This document shows positions 38,829-48,604 of a DNA stretch of 64,000 bases, one piece after another. Location: contig CAZKHJ010000005.1 in NCBI GenBank assembly GCA_964552675.1, positions 1-64,000 on the forward strand, given 5' to 3'. The notes under the pieces are model-generated. The model did no database searches and had not been told where the DNA came from. It was given only the letters and a program-made list of their open reading frames with translations. This DNA is from Sulfurimicrobium sp964552675. GTDB taxonomy: Bacteria; Pseudomonadota; Gammaproteobacteria; Burkholderiales; Sulfuricellaceae. Both the position numbers and the translations under genes were made by a program. Each line of letters opens with the position of its first letter. Within the stretch, counting starts at the first letter, position 1.

Positions 38829-40432
38829 CAGCCTTTCGCCACTACGTCGAAACCTGCCCGCACGTAATCTCCACCCCGTTCCAGTGCCGGCTGCAGACGG
38901 ATGGTGTAACTTTTTCCCTGTGCCTTGAGCTGTATCAGCCTGCCCTGTTCATAGATCTCGCCGGGCAGCAGCAGACTGCGCCCCAGTTGCAGTTTCGCCA
39001 GTTCGGGCAGGTAAATGGCGGTGGCGGGCATCCCGCTCTCTCCCGGCAGGGGATGCAGTTCCACTGGCAGCGGGGTCTGGCTCAGGGTCTGGATGCCTGC
39101 CTGCACTTTGCGCGGCGGTTCGTTGTTGATGCGGCGCACGATGCCGATGGCAAAACCCTTGCCGATGGCGGCCTTGAGACCGACCAGGGTGCCGATTCTG
39201 AGCTGTGCCCCGCTGTTGCGCGTAAAAGTAACGCCGTAGCCGCTCAGGGATTCGTTTTCCACCTGCCATTGCTGCGCGTCGGCTTCGAACAGCTCCGGCT
39301 CTCCATCCGGCCTGATCTCGGTTTGTCCTTCGAGGGGACTGTGCTCCAGACTGTAGGTGGCGGCCATGCCGGATTTTTTGTCCCCGCGCAGGGCGGCGAC
39401 GATATTGGCAAGGTCGGTCGTGACCAGCAGGGATTTCTCCGCCGCCACTCTTTCGTGCTTGCGCGTGGTGCTCTGGCCTGACCAGCGCTGGGAAACTTCC
39501 TCGATCAGATCGAATCCGGCGGGAAGGCGGAAATCTTCTCCGAGCTTTAACCGTGCTGGCAGTTCGCCCTGTTTTAGCTGTTCGACGATTTTGTTGATGG
39601 CCACCAGCATCAGCTCTATGCCCCAGTAGCGGTATTTGTCGCCCAGCATGTTGCGGCGCAGCTTCCGTGCGGGTTTCATGTCGCCCAGATTGACGGCGTA
39701 GAGCTGGCGTTGGGGGCGAAAGTCGGTTTCGATCACCAGGCTTTTGGCCCATGTGTCGAGCCAGCTATCCACCATTTCAATTTGCGCTGGCGGCAGGCTG
39801 GCCGGGTTGGCCAGATACAGCATCATCGGTTGCAGGTATTCACTGGTGCAGCTGGTATCGTCCTGCTGCGGGTAGAGGTACACCGGCACGCGCTCGAACT
39901 TTTCCAGTTCGGCAAACTGGTAGAGCCGGTGCAGGTGACGCCATACCTGATGCTCCACGGGCAGATAGCAGATATGGTTCCATTTCGCCTGCATGGCGTG
40001 GAAATGCAGTGCCTTGGCGGTCAGCAGCGGCAATTGCTCACGTATCCGGCTGCTGCCGGGGTTTTTGGCGAAAGTGCGCAGGCAGAGCTGATAGCCTGCG
40101 GCCATTTCCTCCCAGAACAGCAGGATGGTAGGCAGCAGCTTGCGTGCTGGAGACGCAGGGTCATCCTGTGCGGCGAGGTATTCGCGGCACAGGGTTTCCT
40201 GCAGGGGGCGAGCTTTTTCATCCAGATACAGCAGTACGCGGATGCGTTCCTTCAGCGAAGTGTCGGCATTTTTGTTGAGACTGGCCAGGGCCTTGAGGAT
40301 TTCCTGCTGTGCCTGATGAATGTCGTTCTGCGGTAGCTCCTGTACCCAGATGGTGGCGGATTTCAGATCGCCGACCGGATCATCATTTTTCTTGCGTAAC
40401 AGGGCGTTGATGAGCCCCTTGAAGTCAAACAT
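38828..40432 (-). CDS. Conserved protein of unknown function, PilZ-like C-terminal part
   Basis: A 534-residue cytoplasmic protein beginning MFDFKGLINALLRKK. The first 330 residues are helical and rich in Leu/Trp/Tyr. A basic KHERVAAEK patch follows. The C-terminal beta-rich region (LRIGTLVGLKAAIGKGFAIGIVRRIN and TIRLQPALERGGDYVRAGF) resembles proteins loosely annotated as PilZ-like in betaproteobacteria. I do not see a clear c-di-GMP motif. It overlaps the esterase gene; a GGDEF-EAL gene lies 1.6 kb away. Confidence 0.6.
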   Translation of the reverse strand: MFDFKGLINALLRKKNDDPVGDLKSATIWVQELPQNDIHQAQQEILKALASLNKNADTSLKERIRVLLYLDEKARPLQETLCREYLAAQDDPASPARKLLPTILLFWEEMAAGYQLCLRTFAKNPGSSRIREQLPLLTAKALHFHAMQAKWNHICYLPVEHQVWRHLHRLYQFAELEKFERVPVYLYPQQDDTSCTSEYLQPMMLYLANPASLPPAQIEMVDSWLDTWAKSLVIETDFRPQRQLYAVNLGDMKPARKLRRNMLGDKYRYWGIELMLVAINKIVEQLKQGELPARLKLGEDFRLPAGFDLIEEVSQRWSGQSTTRKHERVAAEKSLLVTTDLANIVAALRGDKKSGMAATYSLEHSPLEGQTEIRPDGEPELFEADAQQWQVENESLSGYGVTFTRNSGAQLRIGTLVGLKAAIGKGFAIGIVRRINNEPPRKVQAGIQTLSQTPLPVELHPLPGESGMPATAIYLPELAKLQLGRSLLLPGEIYEQGRLIQLKAQGKSYTIRLQPALERGGDYVRAGFDVVAKG

Positions 40433-40507
40433 GCCTATCCCCGCCAATTTTTGGTATTGTCGCCGCAATGGTACGCCGCCTGCGCGGCGATGCAAAGGGC
40501 ATGGGCA

Positions 40508-41077
40508 TCAGGCATCGGCGGGTTTGGGGCGTTGGGCCGATTTGGGCCGGAAAGCCTGTACTGCGTCCGTTCGTGTTTCCAGATAGGGGCCGCCGATCAG
40601 GTCGATGCAGTAGGGCACGGCAGCGAAAACGCCATCCAGGGTTTCCTTGATCGCCTTGGGTTGGCCGGGCAGGTTGAGTATCAGTGACTGTTTGCGGATT
40701 GCGCCGACCTGGCGCGAGAGAATGGCGGTTGGCACGTATTTCAGGCTCACCGCACGCATTTGCTCGCCGAAGCCATCCAGTACCCTGTCCGCCACGGCCA
40801 GCGTGGCTTCCGGGGTTACATCGCGTGGCGCCGGCCCGGTTCCGCCGGTGGTCAGCACCAGGCAGCAACCAGCCTCATCTGTCAGCTCCTTCAGCGCGGC
40901 CTCGATTTGCGCCTGCTCATCCGGCACCAGGCGAGTAACCGCCTGCCATGGTGTAGTCAGCGTGGCTTCCAGCCAGTCGCGCAAGGCCGGGATGCCCTGA
41001 TCCTCATAGATGCCCTGAAATGCCCGGTCACTGACTGTGACCAGGCCGATTATGGCGGGAGGTAATGCTTGGTTCAT
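40508..41077 (-). CDS. mog: Molybdopterin adenylyltransferase
   Basis: About 189 residues of the MogA/MoaB family, which adenylates molybdopterin before Mo insertion. It has IGLVTVSDRAFQGIYEDQG, CLVLTTGGTGPAPRDVTPEAT and LNLPGQPKAIKETL, all diagnostic. I chose ATG 41077. The presence of mog implies molybdoenzymes elsewhere in the genome. Confidence 0.94.
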   Translation of the reverse strand: MNQALPPAIIGLVTVSDRAFQGIYEDQGIPALRDWLEATLTTPWQAVTRLVPDEQAQIEAALKELTDEAGCCLVLTTGGTGPAPRDVTPEATLAVADRVLDGFGEQMRAVSLKYVPTAILSRQVGAIRKQSLILNLPGQPKAIKETLDGVFAAVPYCIDLIGGPYLETRTDAVQAFRPKSAQRPKPADA

Positions 41078-41209
41078 GATGGGCCCTCGAACTTGAGCGT
41101 GCAATTCTAACCTGAATCATCGGGCTCGCAGTGAGTGTAATATTTTCTTTTACTACCCTGTCTGGCGCTATACAATCGGGTTGTGGAAATGCTTTTAATG
41201 GGGGCCGTG

Positions 41210-42073
41210 ATGCAATCGTCAAAGTTTGCGCTTGGTGTCGCGTTATTACTGGTTGCCGCCCTGATGCCCGCTGTAGTCCAGGCGGATGCCGTGGAGATCA
41301 AGCTTTCTTCCGGTCTGGTCGGGCTGGCTGATTACCGCGCGGGGAAGGCCGGTTTTCCCGCAGTATTGCTGTTGCATGGTTTTATGCAGACGCGCAACTC
41401 GCCTCCCATGAATCGTCTTGCAGATGCGTTGGCTGACATTGGCTACCCGGTGCTGGTGCCGACACTTTCTCTGGGGATCAGCCGTCGCAACAAGAGCCTG
41501 TCGTGTGAAGCGGTGCACAAGCATACCCTCCAGGATGATGTGCAGGAAATCGGCCAGTGGGTGAACTGGCTCGGCGGGCATGGCCACAAAAAGATTGTTC
41601 TGGTCGGCCATAGCAGCGGAGGCAAGGATGTTCTGGCGTATCTTTCCAGCGCACCGAGTGCCAGCGTGGAGCGTGCCATTCTGGCCAGCGTCGTGCCCAT
41701 TTATGTGGACGCCGAACAATATCGCAAGGCGCGTGCAGAACCCCCCCCCGCATCTGGCCAGGCGACGCTACCTCTGCGCCGTTTTACCATTGCCTATTGC
41801 AAGAATAATTATGCCGCCACGCTTCCGGGCTACCTTTCCTATGCTGACTGGACAGGGGATGTCATCGTGGACAGGCTGGCCAGAGCCACGGTGCCGGTGG
41901 ATATCGTGCTGGGCAGCAATGACCAGGTGTTTCCCTCAGGCTGGCAGGCGCAGCTGATGCACGGGCGCGCACCGGTTCACATGATTGAGGGCGCGGGTCA
42001 TTTTTTCGATGGTGAATACGAGTTTGAACTTTCTGACCGGGTTGTTGAAATACTAAAAAACAAACGCCGCTAA
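41210..42073 (+). CDS. Secreted alpha/beta hydrolase
   Basis: About 287 residues with a cleavable signal (FALGVALLLVAALMPAVVQA). The hydrolase core has LLLHGFMQTRNSP, nucleophile GHSSGGKD, Asp in GSNDQVFPSG and His in EGAGHFFDG. It is probably a periplasmic esterase or lipase of unknown substrate. GTG 41183 and ATGs 41189/41198 are alternative starts. The c-di-GMP gene follows 6 bp later. Confidence 0.82.
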   Translation: MQSSKFALGVALLLVAALMPAVVQADAVEIKLSSGLVGLADYRAGKAGFPAVLLLHGFMQTRNSPPMNRLADALADIGYPVLVPTLSLGISRRNKSLSCEAVHKHTLQDDVQEIGQWVNWLGGHGHKKIVLVGHSSGGKDVLAYLSSAPSASVERAILASVVPIYVDAEQYRKARAEPPPASGQATLPLRRFTIAYCKNNYAATLPGYLSYADWTGDVIVDRLARATVPVDIVLGSNDQVFPSGWQAQLMHGRAPVHMIEGAGHFFDGEYEFELSDRVVEILKNKRR

Positions 42074-42079
42074 TACACA

Positions 42080-44308
42080 ATGCCCTTCTTTCGCCGCCAC
42101 CTTTCGCCGTTCTCGATCAAAACCTATGCGATGGTCTTTATTGTGGCGATAACCCTGTTCTATGGCATCAGTGGTTTGCTGATGCTGCACAAAATTGCCG
42201 ACACCCAGGCGGATATCGAGCGCAACAGCCAGCGCGCGGCAAGTGCGGAAATTGCCCAGGCAGTGTTGCAACTGAGCAAGGAACTGGACCAGCTGGGGCA
42301 TTCACTGGCGAGCTGGGATGAGACGCGCCAGCAGTTGAGTGATCCATCCTACTATGTTTACTGGCGTGACAGCCGCATTGCGGAGGGGGGCATCGTGCCT
42401 GCTTATGTCAGGGCAGTGGAGCTTTACAATCGCCAGGCCCAGCCCCTCACGGCACAGCTTTTGCCAGGCATGCCGCAGGTAGCGGCGATGATGGCTCAAA
42501 GCGTGGTTACCCGGCAGGATGGGCATGACTTTATCTATCTTACCGTTCCGATTCTGGATGTGGAGGCCCGGGAGCAGGTTTCAGGTTATGCCGTGGTCAA
42601 GGTGGATTTGTTGCCTGCCTTGCAAAGCGTGCAGCGCTTTCGTTATGCCGAGCCAAGCAGCATGTCCCTGTCATTGCAGGAGGGGGAGACCCTTCTGGCC
42701 GATCTGTCGAATCGCATCATCTTCAAGGTGATCCCCAACCGGGAAATATCTGCGCTGCTCAGCTTCCTGACACGCTATCAATACCAGAGCGCATTTGTTT
42801 TCCTGCTGTCGTCCTGGGGGTTCTATATGGCTTTGACCAGATTGCTGGCAAGGCCTTTGTTGCGCCTGTCGCAGCATATCGACACCCTGCGCCAGGGACG
42901 TGGCGGCGTGATGCTCGACTCCCTGGGCGCCGGCCTGGCGGTCAAGGAACTGGAAAAAGTGCGAAATTCCCTTAATGAATACCAGAGCCAGCTGGAATCC
43001 ATGCATTCCAGCCTGGATCAAAAAAACACCGAGTTATGGACCATGGCGCATCGCGATCCGTTGACGGATACCTTCAACCGGCGCTGTTTCGATGAAGACT
43101 GGAAAATGCTGAGCTCGGTCGCATTCGGCCACCGCATCGATGTGTCCTTCATGCTGTTCGACTGCGATCATTTCAAGCCGATTAACGATACTTACGGCCA
43201 CCAGATCGGTGACCAGGTCATCCAGTCGATAGCCCATATCCTGCAAAACACCCTGCGCGCAGGTGATCGCCTGTATCGCATTGGCGGGGACGAGTTTGCC
43301 GCGATGTTTCTGGATGTCGATATCGACCAGGTTCAGGATGCGGCGAAGCGTTGTGTGGAGGCGGTGGATCAGCATGATTTTTCGGTATTGGGAATCAGGG
43401 AGCCGATCCGGATCAGCATCGGCCTGTCACACGCCGAGGGCATTCAGGCGGAAAATCTGGCAACACTGCAAAAACAGGCGGATGTGGCCATGTATTTTGC
43501 CAAGCGGCCAGGACACGGAAAGATCGCATTATATTCCGAAGAAATGGCGCGCGATGGCAATGCCATGCTTTCCAACCGGGTTACCAGCGCGGTATTCGAG
43601 GCCATTGCCACTGGTTCCGGCCTGGAAATGCATTATCAGCCGGTGGTCAGGCTTGGCGAGTCTCGGATTGACTATTACGAGGCTTTGGTCAGAATCCGCC
43701 ATGATGGTGAATTGATTATGCCCGGCGCAATTTTTCCGGTGGTCGATGGGCGACGACTGGAGACCGAGATGGACTTTGCCGTGATAGGGAAAATTCTGGA
43801 GAATTTGCATGCCGGCCTGATCCCGGCTGGCAGCGGGTTATCCCTGAACATATCCGGCCCGGCCATCGTCCATCCCCAGATCAGGGAAAAACTGGCCGGA
43901 TTCGAGCCTTTTCTCAAGGATTACAAACTGGTGGTGGAAATCACCGAAACTGCCCTCATCACCCAGTTGCAACAGGCTTCGGTCAATCTTAACCTGTTGC
44001 GTGCCGCAGGTTTCAAGGTTGCGCTGGACGATTTTGGCAGCGGCTATTCTTCTCTCGGCTATCTGGCCAACATGCCGGTGGATATCGTGAAGTTCGATAT
44101 TTCACTGATCCGCAGCCTGGAACAGGGGGAACGCCAGGGCGGTATCGTGGAAGGCCTGGCCATGATGATAAGCAAGGCGGGCTATGACATGGTCGCGGAG
44201 GGGATTGAAACCGGGCAGATGCTGGAAAAGGTTAGGCTGCTGGGATTCTCTCATGGCCAGGGTTATTACCTTGGCCGCCCCGCGACTACACCCGGAATGT
44301 CAGTTTAG
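42080..44308 (+). CDS. Membrane GGDEF-EAL c-di-GMP signalling protein
   Basis: A 742-residue protein. An N-terminal helix is followed by a periplasmic CHASE4-like sensor and a second helix (FVFLLSSWGFYMALTRLL). The GGDEF domain has RIGGDEFAAMF intact and the EAL domain has YYEALVRI, then EITETAL and DDFGSGYSSLGYL. Both diguanylate cyclase and phosphodiesterase motifs appear intact, so net activity is uncertain. Its 3' end overlaps convergent secA by 9 nt. Confidence 0.93.
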   Translation: MPFFRRHLSPFSIKTYAMVFIVAITLFYGISGLLMLHKIADTQADIERNSQRAASAEIAQAVLQLSKELDQLGHSLASWDETRQQLSDPSYYVYWRDSRIAEGGIVPAYVRAVELYNRQAQPLTAQLLPGMPQVAAMMAQSVVTRQDGHDFIYLTVPILDVEAREQVSGYAVVKVDLLPALQSVQRFRYAEPSSMSLSLQEGETLLADLSNRIIFKVIPNREISALLSFLTRYQYQSAFVFLLSSWGFYMALTRLLARPLLRLSQHIDTLRQGRGGVMLDSLGAGLAVKELEKVRNSLNEYQSQLESMHSSLDQKNTELWTMAHRDPLTDTFNRRCFDEDWKMLSSVAFGHRIDVSFMLFDCDHFKPINDTYGHQIGDQVIQSIAHILQNTLRAGDRLYRIGGDEFAAMFLDVDIDQVQDAAKRCVEAVDQHDFSVLGIREPIRISIGLSHAEGIQAENLATLQKQADVAMYFAKRPGHGKIALYSEEMARDGNAMLSNRVTSAVFEAIATGSGLEMHYQPVVRLGESRIDYYEALVRIRHDGELIMPGAIFPVVDGRRLETEMDFAVIGKILENLHAGLIPAGSGLSLNISGPAIVHPQIREKLAGFEPFLKDYKLVVEITETALITQLQQASVNLNLLRAAGFKVALDDFGSGYSSLGYLANMPVDIVKFDISLIRSLEQGERQGGIVEGLAMMISKAGYDMVAEGIETGQMLEKVRLLGFSHGQGYYLGRPATTPGMSV

Positions 44309-47023
44309 TTTCCCATGGCACTGCTTGTATTTCTTGCCGGAGCCGCACGGGCATGGATCGTTGCGCCCGATTTTGTCTCCCGCGCGCATGAACGGTTCAT
44401 GCTGCTCACTTTCGCCGCTGCCATCAGTCTGGCCTAGCGCCTCGTCATAGGCTGCGTGGTGGTACTGGATATTGTCACTCGAGGGTAGCTGTTCCTCCAC
44501 CGCGGCAACATCTTCCTCGCTCTTCACCTGGACGGTCATGGTGATCTGGGTGACTTCCGTCTTGATGCGCTCCAGCAATGCTGAAAACAGTTCGAAGGCT
44601 TCGCGTTTGTATTCCTGCTTCGGGTTTTTCTGGGCGTAACCGCGCAGATGGATACCCTGACGCAGGTGGTCCAGTGCCGCCAGGTGCTCGCGCCAGTGGG
44701 TGTCCATGCTTTGCAGCATGATGGCACGCTCAAAATGGTGCAGCACTTCCGCACCTACCTGTTCCAGCTTGGCCTGGTACTGGGTGTGCGCGGTGTTGAT
44801 GATCCGAGTCAGCAAGCCTTCTTCGCCCAGTTTGGCGTCATCTTCCAGCCACTGCGCCGCTGGGATGCTGATTTGCAGCTCGCCCTGCAGCGCTTTTTCC
44901 AGGCCAGGCACATCCCACTGCTCTTCCATGCTCTGGTGCGGGATGTATTGGCTGAAAATGCCGCTGATGACATCCTCGCGCATGGCACGGATCGTCTCGG
45001 AAATATCATCGGTTTCCAGCAATTCGTTGCGCTGGGCGTAGATGACCTTGCGCTGATCGTTGGCGACGTCGTCGTATTCCAGCAATTGTTTGCGCATGTC
45101 GAAGTTGCGGGCCTCCACCTTGCGCTGTGCATTCTCGATCGCGCGCGTTACCCAGGGGTGCTCGATGGCCTCGCCTTCCGGCATCTTGAGGCGTTCCATG
45201 ATGGAAGCGACGCGGTCGGAAGCGAAAATGCGCAGCAGGGGATCTTCCAGTGACAGATAGAAACGGCTGGAGCCGGCATCGCCCTGACGTCCTGCGCGGC
45301 CGCGCAACTGGTTGTCGACGCGGCGTGATTCGTGGCGTTCGGTGCCGATAATGTGCAGGCCGCCATTGCCCAGTACCTGGTCGTGCACTTTTTGCCACGC
45401 TGCCTTGAGGGTGGAAATTCTGGCGTTTTTCGTTTCCTCGTCCAGGGATTCGTCCGTACGGATGGCATGAACCTCGCGCTCGATGCTGCCGCCCAGCACG
45501 ATGTCAGTGCCGCGGCCTGCCATGTTGGTGGCGATGGTGATGGCCCCGGGCCGGCCCGCCTGAGCGACGATTTCGGCTTCGCGGGCGTGCTGTTTGGCGT
45601 TGAGCACCTCATGCGGCAGGTTGGCCTGGGTCAGCATCTTGGACAGCAGTTCCGAGTTTTCGATTGAGGTGGTTCCCACCAGCACCGGCTGGCCACGTTC
45701 CTGACAGGTTTTGATGTCGTTGAGGACGGCCTGATGTTTTTCTTTGGCGGTACGGAACACCTGGTCCATTCGGTCATCACGAATCATGGGGTTATGGGTG
45801 GGGATGACCACGGTTTCCAGGCCATAAATCTGCTGAAATTCATAGGCTTCGGTGTCCGCCGTGCCAGTCATGCCCGAGAGATTCTGGTACATGCGGAAAT
45901 AGTTCTGGAAGGTGATCGATGCCAGGGTCTGGTTCTCACGCTGGATGGATACGCCCTCCTTTGCCTCCACCGCCTGATGCAGTCCGTCCGACCAGCGGCG
46001 GCCAGACATCAGGCGGCCTGTGAATTCGTCGACGATTACCACCTCGCCATTCTGCACTACATAATGCTGGTCGCGGTGGAACAGTGCATGGGCGCGCAGG
46101 GCCGCGTACATGTGATGCATCAGGGCGATATTGGTGGCGTCATAGAGGCTGCCGCCCTCGGGTAACAGGCCGGCTTCGGTCAGCAGTGCCTCGGCGCTTT
46201 CATGTCCGCTTTCGGTGAGCAGCACCTGGTGGGCTTTTTCGTCGACACTGTAATCGCCCGGGCCGTTTTCCTCTTCCTGTTTGACCAGCTTGGGCGCCAA
46301 TTCGTTGATTCGGTGATAGAGATCGACGTTGTCGTCAGCCTGGCCGGAAATGATCAGGGGCGTACGCGCTTCGTCGATCAGGATCGAATCCACTTCGTCC
46401 ACGATGGCGTAGTTGAGGCCGCGCTGCACCCGTTCCGACGGCTGGTACACCATGTTGTCGCGCAGATAGTCGAAGCCATATTCGTTATTGGTGCCGTAGG
46501 TAATGTCTGCGGCATAGGCCTGCTGTTTTTCCTCGTGCGACATGTTAGGCAGGTTGATGCCCACTGAAAGACCGAGGAAGCCGTGCAGACGGCCCATCCA
46601 CTCGGCATCACGGCGAGCCAGGTAGTCGTTCACCGTCACTACATGCACCCCTTTGCCAGACAGGGCGTTGAGGTAAGAGGGCAGGGTGGCAACCAGGGTT
46701 TTGCCTTCGCCGGTGCGCATTTCGGAAATTTTTCCATAGTGCAGCACCATGCCGCCGATCAGTTGCACGTCGAAGTGCCGCATTTCCAGTACCCGGCGGC
46801 TGGCCTCGCGCACTACCGCGAAAGCCTCCGGCAGCAGGGAATCGAGCGATTCGCCCTGTGCGTGGCGCTGCTTGAACTCGTCGGTCTTGGCGCGCAGTGC
46901 GGCATCGCTCAGTGGGGTCAGGGAAGGCTCCAGCGCATTGATGGCGCGGACGGTTTGCATGTACTGCTTGATCAGCCGGTCATTGCGGCTGCCGAAAATT
47001 TTCTTGACGAGCTGGGTAATCAT
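44300..47023 (-). CDS. secA: Protein translocase ATPase SecA
   Basis: A 907-residue motor for SecYEG-dependent export. It has Walker A MRTGEGKTLVATL, the DEAD-type Walker B EVDSILIDEARTPLIISG, the second nucleotide fold (TIATNMAGRGTDIVLGG) and the C-terminal zinc-binding CPCGSGKKYKQCHGKLN that contacts SecB. Full length. It lies downstream of the M23 gene with a terminator between. Confidence 0.98.
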   Translation of the reverse strand: MITQLVKKIFGSRNDRLIKQYMQTVRAINALEPSLTPLSDAALRAKTDEFKQRHAQGESLDSLLPEAFAVVREASRRVLEMRHFDVQLIGGMVLHYGKISEMRTGEGKTLVATLPSYLNALSGKGVHVVTVNDYLARRDAEWMGRLHGFLGLSVGINLPNMSHEEKQQAYAADITYGTNNEYGFDYLRDNMVYQPSERVQRGLNYAIVDEVDSILIDEARTPLIISGQADDNVDLYHRINELAPKLVKQEEENGPGDYSVDEKAHQVLLTESGHESAEALLTEAGLLPEGGSLYDATNIALMHHMYAALRAHALFHRDQHYVVQNGEVVIVDEFTGRLMSGRRWSDGLHQAVEAKEGVSIQRENQTLASITFQNYFRMYQNLSGMTGTADTEAYEFQQIYGLETVVIPTHNPMIRDDRMDQVFRTAKEKHQAVLNDIKTCQERGQPVLVGTTSIENSELLSKMLTQANLPHEVLNAKQHAREAEIVAQAGRPGAITIATNMAGRGTDIVLGGSIEREVHAIRTDESLDEETKNARISTLKAAWQKVHDQVLGNGGLHIIGTERHESRRVDNQLRGRAGRQGDAGSSRFYLSLEDPLLRIFASDRVASIMERLKMPEGEAIEHPWVTRAIENAQRKVEARNFDMRKQLLEYDDVANDQRKVIYAQRNELLETDDISETIRAMREDVISGIFSQYIPHQSMEEQWDVPGLEKALQGELQISIPAAQWLEDDAKLGEEGLLTRIINTAHTQYQAKLEQVGAEVLHHFERAIMLQSMDTHWREHLAALDHLRQGIHLRGYAQKNPKQEYKREAFELFSALLERIKTEVTQITMTVQVKSEEDVAAVEEQLPSSDNIQYHHAAYDEALGQTDGSGESEQHEPFMRAGDKIGRNDPCPCGSGKKYKQCHGKLN

Positions 47024-47049
47024 GAAAGCTTTTATAAAAAATAGAGGGC

Positions 47050-47075
47050 AAAAATTAGGGAGGCATTGCCTCCCC
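47050..47075 (-). terminator. Rho-independent terminator after the M23 gene
   Basis: On the minus strand, GGGAGGC-aat-GCCTCCC is followed by TAATTTTTG, between the M23 stop and the secA start region. Confidence 0.75.
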
Positions 47076-47083
47076 TTGATTCC

Positions 47084-47983
47084 TTATCCGGCAGCCTGCA
47101 GGTAGCGGGCCGGGTTCTGCGGCGCACCATTGCTCAATATTTCGAAGTGCAGATGCGGCCCCGTGGAGCGGCCGGAATTGCCAACTTCGGCAATTTTCTG
47201 TCCCGGCAGGACAATGTCGCCTACCTTGGCCAGGCGCTTCGAAGCATGAGCATAACGGCTAACCAGGCCATTGCCATGATCAATCTCGATCATATTACCA
47301 TACTNNNNNNNNNNACCATACTGGGGGTGATAATCCGAGTAAACCACCCTGCCGCCAGCGGCGGCTTTGATGGCTGTTCCAACCTCGGCCATGAAGTCTA
47401 CGCCTTCGTGCATGGCCTGCTTGCCGGTGATGGGGTCGATGCGCCAACCATAATTGGAGGAGAACCAGCCTGATGTGATGGGGCGCAGGGAAGGGAAAGC
47501 GCTTTTCTTGACCTGTTCGCGCAGGGTCAACGCTTCCAGGATGCTCAGGCTGTCGGTTTGGGCTTCCAGCTGTTGTCCGAACCGGGCCAGTTCGCGTTCG
47601 AGTTGTTCGGGAGTAAGCTGGCGTTGTGATGCGCTCGGTTCGGCGCCGCCCTGTCCTGGTTTCTGGCGAAAGTTGAATTCCTGTTCCGGCAGACCAAAAT
47701 GTTTGGCAAGGCGTCCACCCAGGGCGTCCAGGCGCAATGCCTGGGCTTGCAGTTGCCCCAGGCGCGCGGCCATGGTGTTGAGGTTTTCCTGCAGATAGGC
47801 GCGGTTCTGCGCCTGATTTTGCGGCAATGGCACGGCACCGGTGGAAAGTGTGAAATAATACAGCCCGAAGGCGATGAGTACCGGCAGCGCCGCCCATCCC
47901 AGCATCAGCATGATGACCTGGTTGCGACCGAGTGTGATGCTTTTTCCGCGGGCCAGGCTGTCGGAAACCAATATAATGTTCAC
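47084..47983 (-). CDS. M23-family peptidoglycan endopeptidase
   Basis: About 293 residues after correcting the assembly gap. An N-terminal helix (MLMLGWAALPVLIAFGLYYF) and coiled coil precede an LytM/M23 domain with HEGVDFMAE (HxxxD) and GPHLHFEIL (HxH) zinc ligands. It should cleave or regulate peptidoglycan cross-links. The start is GTG 47983 with GGAGGA upstream. The 10-N gap at 47305-47314 falls inside the catalytic domain. It diverges from dciA 15 bp away. Confidence 0.92.
   Translation of the reverse strand: MNIILVSDSLARGKSITLGRNQVIMLMLGWAALPVLIAFGLYYFTLSTGAVPLPQNQAQNRAYLQENLNTMAARLGQLQAQALRLDALGGRLAKHFGLPEQEFNFRQKPGQGGAEPSASQRQLTPEQLERELARFGQQLEAQTDSLSILEALTLREQVKKSAFPSLRPITSGWFSSNYGWRIDPITGKQAMHEGVDFMAEVGTAIKAAAGGRVVYSDYHPQYGXXXXYGNMIEIDHGNGLVSRYAHASKRLAKVGDIVLPGQKIAEVGNSGRSTGPHLHFEILSNGAPQNPARYLQAAG
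47305..47314. other. 10-N assembly gap
   Basis: Ten Ns sit between two copies of ACCATACT (47297-47304 and 47315-47322). Deleting the Ns plus one copy removes exactly 18 nt and restores PQYGNMIEIDHGNG in the M23 domain. The contigs therefore probably overlap, with no missing sequence. Confidence 0.9.
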
Positions 47984-47998
47984 TGGGCAAATTCCTCC

Positions 47999-48430
47999 AT
48001 GAGCGCACGCAAATTCCAGTCCTATTTGGGTTCAACCGCCACACTGGCTGCTCTGTCCAGCCAGGTCGGCCGCGTGCTCGAATTGCAGCGGCAGTGGGAA
48101 AAGGTTGCCCCGCCGGTTCTGGCCCAGGCATGCAGGGTGAGCGGTTTGCAGGATCAGGTTCTGGTGTTGTATGCAAACAACGGCGCCATTGCGGCCAAGG
48201 TGCGGCAGCTTGCGCCTACTATGCTGGATAAATTCCAAAAAAGGGGTGTTGAGGTTACTGCAATTCTGGTGCGAGTGCAAGCGCGTTTCCTGGCGCCAGA
48301 ACAGAAGCCAATCAAGAACTTGCAGATCGGGATGGCCGGCCGGGAGAGCTTGCGCCGGCTGGCGGATCAGCTGGCGCATTCACCGCTAAAGCAGGCTCTG
48401 GAGCGCCTGTTAGAGCGGCATGCGGAATAG
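47999..48430 (+). CDS. DciA-like DUF721 protein
   Basis: A 143-residue DUF721 protein. It has LQRQWEKVAPPVLAQACRVSGLQDQVLVLYANNGAIAAKVRQLAPTML (shown here as segments WEKVAPPVLAQACRVS and LVLYANNGAIAAKVRQ) and a Gln/Arg-rich tail. The family includes DciA, which helps load the replicative helicase DnaB in bacteria lacking DnaC. The start at ATG 47999 is upstream of MSARKFQSYLG. Its 3' end overlaps the convergent small membrane gene by 21 nt. It commonly lies beside lpxC/secA. Confidence 0.82.
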   Translation: MSARKFQSYLGSTATLAALSSQVGRVLELQRQWEKVAPPVLAQACRVSGLQDQVLVLYANNGAIAAKVRQLAPTMLDKFQKRGVEVTAILVRVQARFLAPEQKPIKNLQIGMAGRESLRRLADQLAHSPLKQALERLLERHAE

Positions 48431-48604
48431 TGCAATGCGCCCCATCATGATCAGGGCGGCGAACACCAGTGCCAGCACTATGGAGAATTTGAAAATCTGC
48501 CATGCCAGGCGAAGGTAACGCTGGTCGCGCTGCAGCAGAAACAGGAACAGGGACAGGCCAATTCCGGTTAATGACAGCAGGATGGCTAGCCGGATAAGGA
48601 TCAA
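48410..48604 (-). CDS. Small two-helix membrane protein
   Basis: 64 residues with two hydrophobic segments (LIRLAILLSLTGIGLSLFLFLL and FSIVLALVFAALIMMGRIALF, each given approximately) separated by a basic loop QRDQRYLRLAWQ. The start is TTG 48604, overlapping the lpxC stop (TTGA). A longer ATG start would run inside lpxC. Function unknown. Confidence 0.6.
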   Translation of the reverse strand: MILIRLAILLSLTGIGLSLFLFLLQRDQRYLRLAWQIFKFSIVLALVFAALIMMGRIALFRMPL

